From Lithobates sylvaticus (lineage: Eukaryota; Chordata; Amphibia; Anura; Ranidae): a stretch of DNA of 64,000 nt. The stretch lies in NCBI GenBank assembly GCA_028564925.1, contig CM053030.1, forward strand, positions 1,926,561 to 1,990,560, given 5' to 3'. Below the pieces are notes generated by a model. The model was not told the DNA's origin. It did no database searches and saw only the letters and a list, made by a program, of their open reading frames with translations. A program made the position numbers and the translations under genes. Of the stretch, positions 60,501-64,000 are shown one piece after another (the stretch's first letter is position 1; each line of letters opens with the position of its first letter).

Positions 60501-63500
60501 CCGTCACCAGTCCATCAGAGTACCCGAGTACCCGTCACCAGTCCATCAGAGTACCCGAGTACCCGTCACCAGTCCATCAGAGTACCCGTCACCAGCCCAT
60601 CAGAGTACCCGAGTACCCGTCACCAGTCCATCAGAGTACCCGTCACCAGTCCATCAGAAAACCCGAGTACCTGTCACCAGCCCATCAGAGTACCCGAGTA
60701 CCTGTCACCAGTCCATCAGAGTACCCGAGTACCCGTCACCAGTCCATCAGAGTACCCGAGTACCTGTCACCAGTCCATCCGAGTACCCGTCACCAGTCCA
60801 TCAGAGTACCCGAGTACCCGTCACCAGTCCATCAGAGTACCCAAGTACCTCTCACCAGCCAGAGTACCCGTCACCAATCCATCAGAGTACCCGTCACCAG
60901 CCCATCAGAGTACCCGAGTACCCGTCACCAGTCCATCAGAGTACCCGTCACCAGTCCATCAGAGTACCCGAGTACCCGTCACCAGTCCATCAGAATACCC
61001 GAGTACCTGTCACCAGCCCATCAGAGTACCCGAGTACCTGTCACCAGTCCATCAGAGTACCCGTCACAGTCCATCAGAGTACCCGAGTACCCGTCACCAG
61101 TCCATCAGAATACCCGAGTACCTGTCACCAGCCCATCAGAGTACCCGAGTACCTGTCACCAGTCCATCAGAGTACCCGAGTACCCGTCACCAGTCCATCA
61201 GAGTACCCGAGTACCTGTCACCAGTCCATCCGAGTACCCGTCACCAGTCCATCAGAGTACCCGAGTACCCGTCACCAGTCCATCAGAGTACCCGAGTACC
61301 TGTCACCAGTCCATCCGAGTACCCGTCACCAGTCCATCAGAGTACCCGAGTACCTGTCACCAGTCCATCAGAGTACCCGAGTACCCGTCACCAGTCCATC
61401 AGAGTACCCGAGTACCCGTCACCAGTCCATCAGAGTACCCGAGTACCCGTCACCAGTCCATCAGAGTACCCGTCACCAGTCCAGAGTACCCGAGTACCCG
61501 TCACCTGTCCATCAGAGTACCTGTCACCAGTCCATCAGAGTACCCGAGTACCCGTCACCAGTCCATCAGAGTACCCGTCACCAGTCCATCAGAGTACCCG
61601 AGTACCCGTCACCAGTCCATCAGAGTACCTGTCACCAGTCCATCAGAGTACCGAGTACCCGTCACCAGTCCATCAGAGTACCCGAGTACCCGTCACCAGT
61701 CCATCAGAGTACCCGAGTACCCGTCACCAGTCCATCAGAGTACCCGAGTACCCGTCACCAGTCCATCAGAGTACCCGAGTACCCGTCACCAGTCCATCAG
61801 AGTACCCGAGTACCCGTCACCAGTCCATCAGAGTACCCGAGTACCCGTCACCAGTCCATCAGAGTACCCGAGTACCTGTCACAGTCCATCAGAGTACCCG
61901 AGTACCTGTCACCAGTCCATCAGAGTACCCGAGTACCTGTCACCAGTCCATCAGAATACCCGAGTACCTGTCACCAGTCCATCAGAGTACCCGAGTACCC
62001 GTCACCAGTCCATCAGAGTACCCGTCACCAGTCCATCAGAGTACCCGAGTACCCGTCACCAGTCCATCAGAGTACCTGTCACCAGTCCATCAGAGTACCC
62101 GAGTACCCATCACCAGTCCATCAGAGTACCCGAGTACCCGTCACCAATCCATCAGAGTACCCGAGTACCCGTCACCAGCCCATCAGAGTACCCGAGTACC
62201 CGTCACCAGCCCATCAGAGTACCCGAGTACCCGTCACCAGCCCATCAGAGTACCCGAGTACCCGTCACCAGTCCATCAGAGTACCCGAGTACCCGTCACC
62301 AGTCCATCAGAATACCCGAGTACCTGTCACCAGCCCATCAGAGTACCCGAGTACCTGTCACCAGTCCATCAGAGTACCCGTCACCAGTCCATCAGAGTAC
62401 CCGAGTACCCGTCACCAGTCCATCAGAATACCCGAGTACCTGTCACCAGCCCATCAGAGTACCCGAGTACCTGTCACCAGTCCATCAGAGTACCCGAGTA
62501 CCCGTCACCAGTCCATCAGAGTACCCGAGTACCTGTCACCAGTCCATCCGAGTACCCGTCACCAGTCCATCAGAGTACCCGAGTACCCGTCACCAGTCCA
62601 TCAGAGTACCCGAGTACCTGTCACCAGTCCATCCGAGTACCCGTCACCAGTCCATCAGAGTACCCGAGTACCTGTCACCAGTCCATCAGAGTACCCGAGT
62701 ACCCGTCACCAGTCCATCAGAGTACCCGAGTACCCGTCACCAGTCCATCAGAGTACCCGAGTACCCGTCACCAGTCCATCAGAGTACCCGAGTACCCGTC
62801 ACCAGTCCATCAGAGTACCCGTCACCAGTCCAGAGTACCCGAGTACCCGTCACCTGTCCATCAGAGTACCTGTCACCAGTCCATCAGAGTACCCGAGTAC
62901 CCGTCACCAGTCCATCAGAGTACCCGTCACCAGTCCATCAGAGTACCCGAGTACCCGTCACCAGTCCATCAGAGTACCTGTCACCAGTCCATCAGAGTAC
63001 CCGAGTACCCGTCACCAGTCCATCAGAGTACCCGAGTACCCGTCACCAGTCCATCAGAGTACCCGAGTACCCGTCACCAGGCCATCAGAGTACCCGAGTA
63101 CCCGTCACCAGTCCATCAGAATACCCGAGTACCTGTCACCAGTCCATCAGAGTACCCGAGTACCCGTCACCAGTCCATCAGAGTACCCGTCACCAGTCCA
63201 TCAGAGTACCCGAGTACCCGTCACCAGTCCATCAGAGTACCTGTCACCAGTCCATCAGAGTACCCGAGTACCCATCACCAGTCCATCAGAGTACCCGAGT
63301 ACCCGTCACCAGTCCATCAGAGTACCCGAGTACCCGTCACCAGTCCATCAGAGTACCCGAGTACCTGTCACCAGCCCAACAGAGTACCCGAGTACCTGTC
63401 TCCAGCCCAACAGAGTACCCGAGTACCCGTCTCCAGTCCAACAGAGTACCCGAGTACCCGTCTCCAGCCCAACAGAGTACCCGAGTACCCGTCACCAGTC

Positions 63501-64000
63501 CATCAGAGTACCCGAGTACCCGTCACCAGTCCATCAGAGTACCCGAGTACCCGTCACCAGTCCATCAGAGTACCCGAGTACCCGTCACCAGTCCATCAGA
63601 GTACCCGAGTACCTGTCACCAGTCCATCAGAGTACCCGAGTACCTGTCACCAGTCCATCAGAGTACCCGTCACCAGTCCATCAGAGTACCCGAGTACCCG
63701 TCACCAGTCCATCAGAGTACCCGTCACCAGTCCATCAGAGTACCCGAGTACCCGTCACCAGTCCATCAGAGTACCTGTCACCAGTCCATCAGAGTACCCG
63801 AGTACCCGTCACCAGTCCATCAGAGTACCTGTCACCAGTCCATCAGAGTACCCGAGTACCCGTCACCAGTCCATCAGAGTACCCGAGTACCCGTCACCAG
63901 TCCATCAGAGTACCCGAGTACCCGTCACCAGTCCATCAGAGTACCCGAGTACCTGTCACCAGCCCATCAGAGTACCCGAGTACCTGTCACCAGTCCATCA
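57575..64000. repeat. 23/31-bp minisatellite, more than 200 units, runs off the window
   Basis: Units are CCAGTCCATCAGAGTACCCG then TCA (23 bp), or the same with an extra AGTACCCG (31 bp). Variants include CCTGTCACC, CAGCCCATC and ATCCGAG. Rare marker variants repeat about 2874 bp apart (58601 and 61475; 59005 and 61878; 59231 and 62104), showing block duplication. The array begins directly at the exon side of the minus-strand gene. No coding frame. Confidence 0.96.

Overview
The window looks like amphibian nuclear DNA, most likely from a frog with a large genome. The case rests on the mix of elements: a Ty3/Gypsy element with integrase ahead of reverse transcriptase, a retrovirus fossil, CR1/L2-type LINE pieces, Tc1/mariner elements with long terminal inverted repeats, TTAA- and 8-bp-duplicating MITEs, and vertebrate exons with vertebrate splice sites. 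More than half of the 64 kb is minisatellite; I count about seventeen separate tandem arrays.

Layout. 1-14655: a GC- and CpG-rich 30-bp array, followed at once by two exons of the neuronal kinase gene CDK5 (14694-14763 and 16899-16959, + strand). The intron between them has U12-type AT-AC ends and is filled by a pyrimidine-rich 32-bp array. The next CDK5 intron starts with a 25-bp purine-rich array and a roughly 30-bp array with CACGTG in nearly every unit. 20.3-21.3 kb holds a Tc1 fragment and a MITE. 21.3-33.1 kb is a minus-strand retrovirus fossil split by a young, whole-looking Gypsy element (26315-31946). 33.6-38.96 kb is a minus-strand CR1/L2 LINE, cut by a solo LTR, a TTAA MITE and a hAT-like MITE; two pieces of its own RT coding sequence have become minisatellites. 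38.96-41.09 kb is a second, partial Gypsy fossil abutted by a nearly complete Tc1 element (41093-42712). 43.4-46.4 kb has nested hAT-like MITEs, a 27-bp array and a TTAA MITE.

47655-52365 carries a two-exon + strand gene I do not recognise as a named gene. It encodes about 812 residues: a basic N-terminal exon, about 52 copies of a cysteine-containing decapeptide, and a C-terminal SGNH/GDSL hydrolase domain with all four blocks visible. The domain resembles the esterase of CR1-type LINE ORF1 proteins. 53-55 kb holds a long foldback repeat, a SINE-like piece and a tRNA-like sequence. 55554-57574 is the 3' end of an unidentified minus-strand gene, with three phase-matched exons and a poly(A) signal. 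The intron before its last exon is filled with about 38 copies of its own 5' splice-site region. 57575-64000 is another array (23/31-bp units) with kilobase-scale internal duplications.

The recurring theme is local amplification of functional sequence: coding codons, LINE codons and a splice donor. The last CDK5 exon(s) were not found. Either they lie beyond the window, so that the SGNH gene and the minus-strand gene sit inside or beside CDK5, or the locus is rearranged or misassembled.
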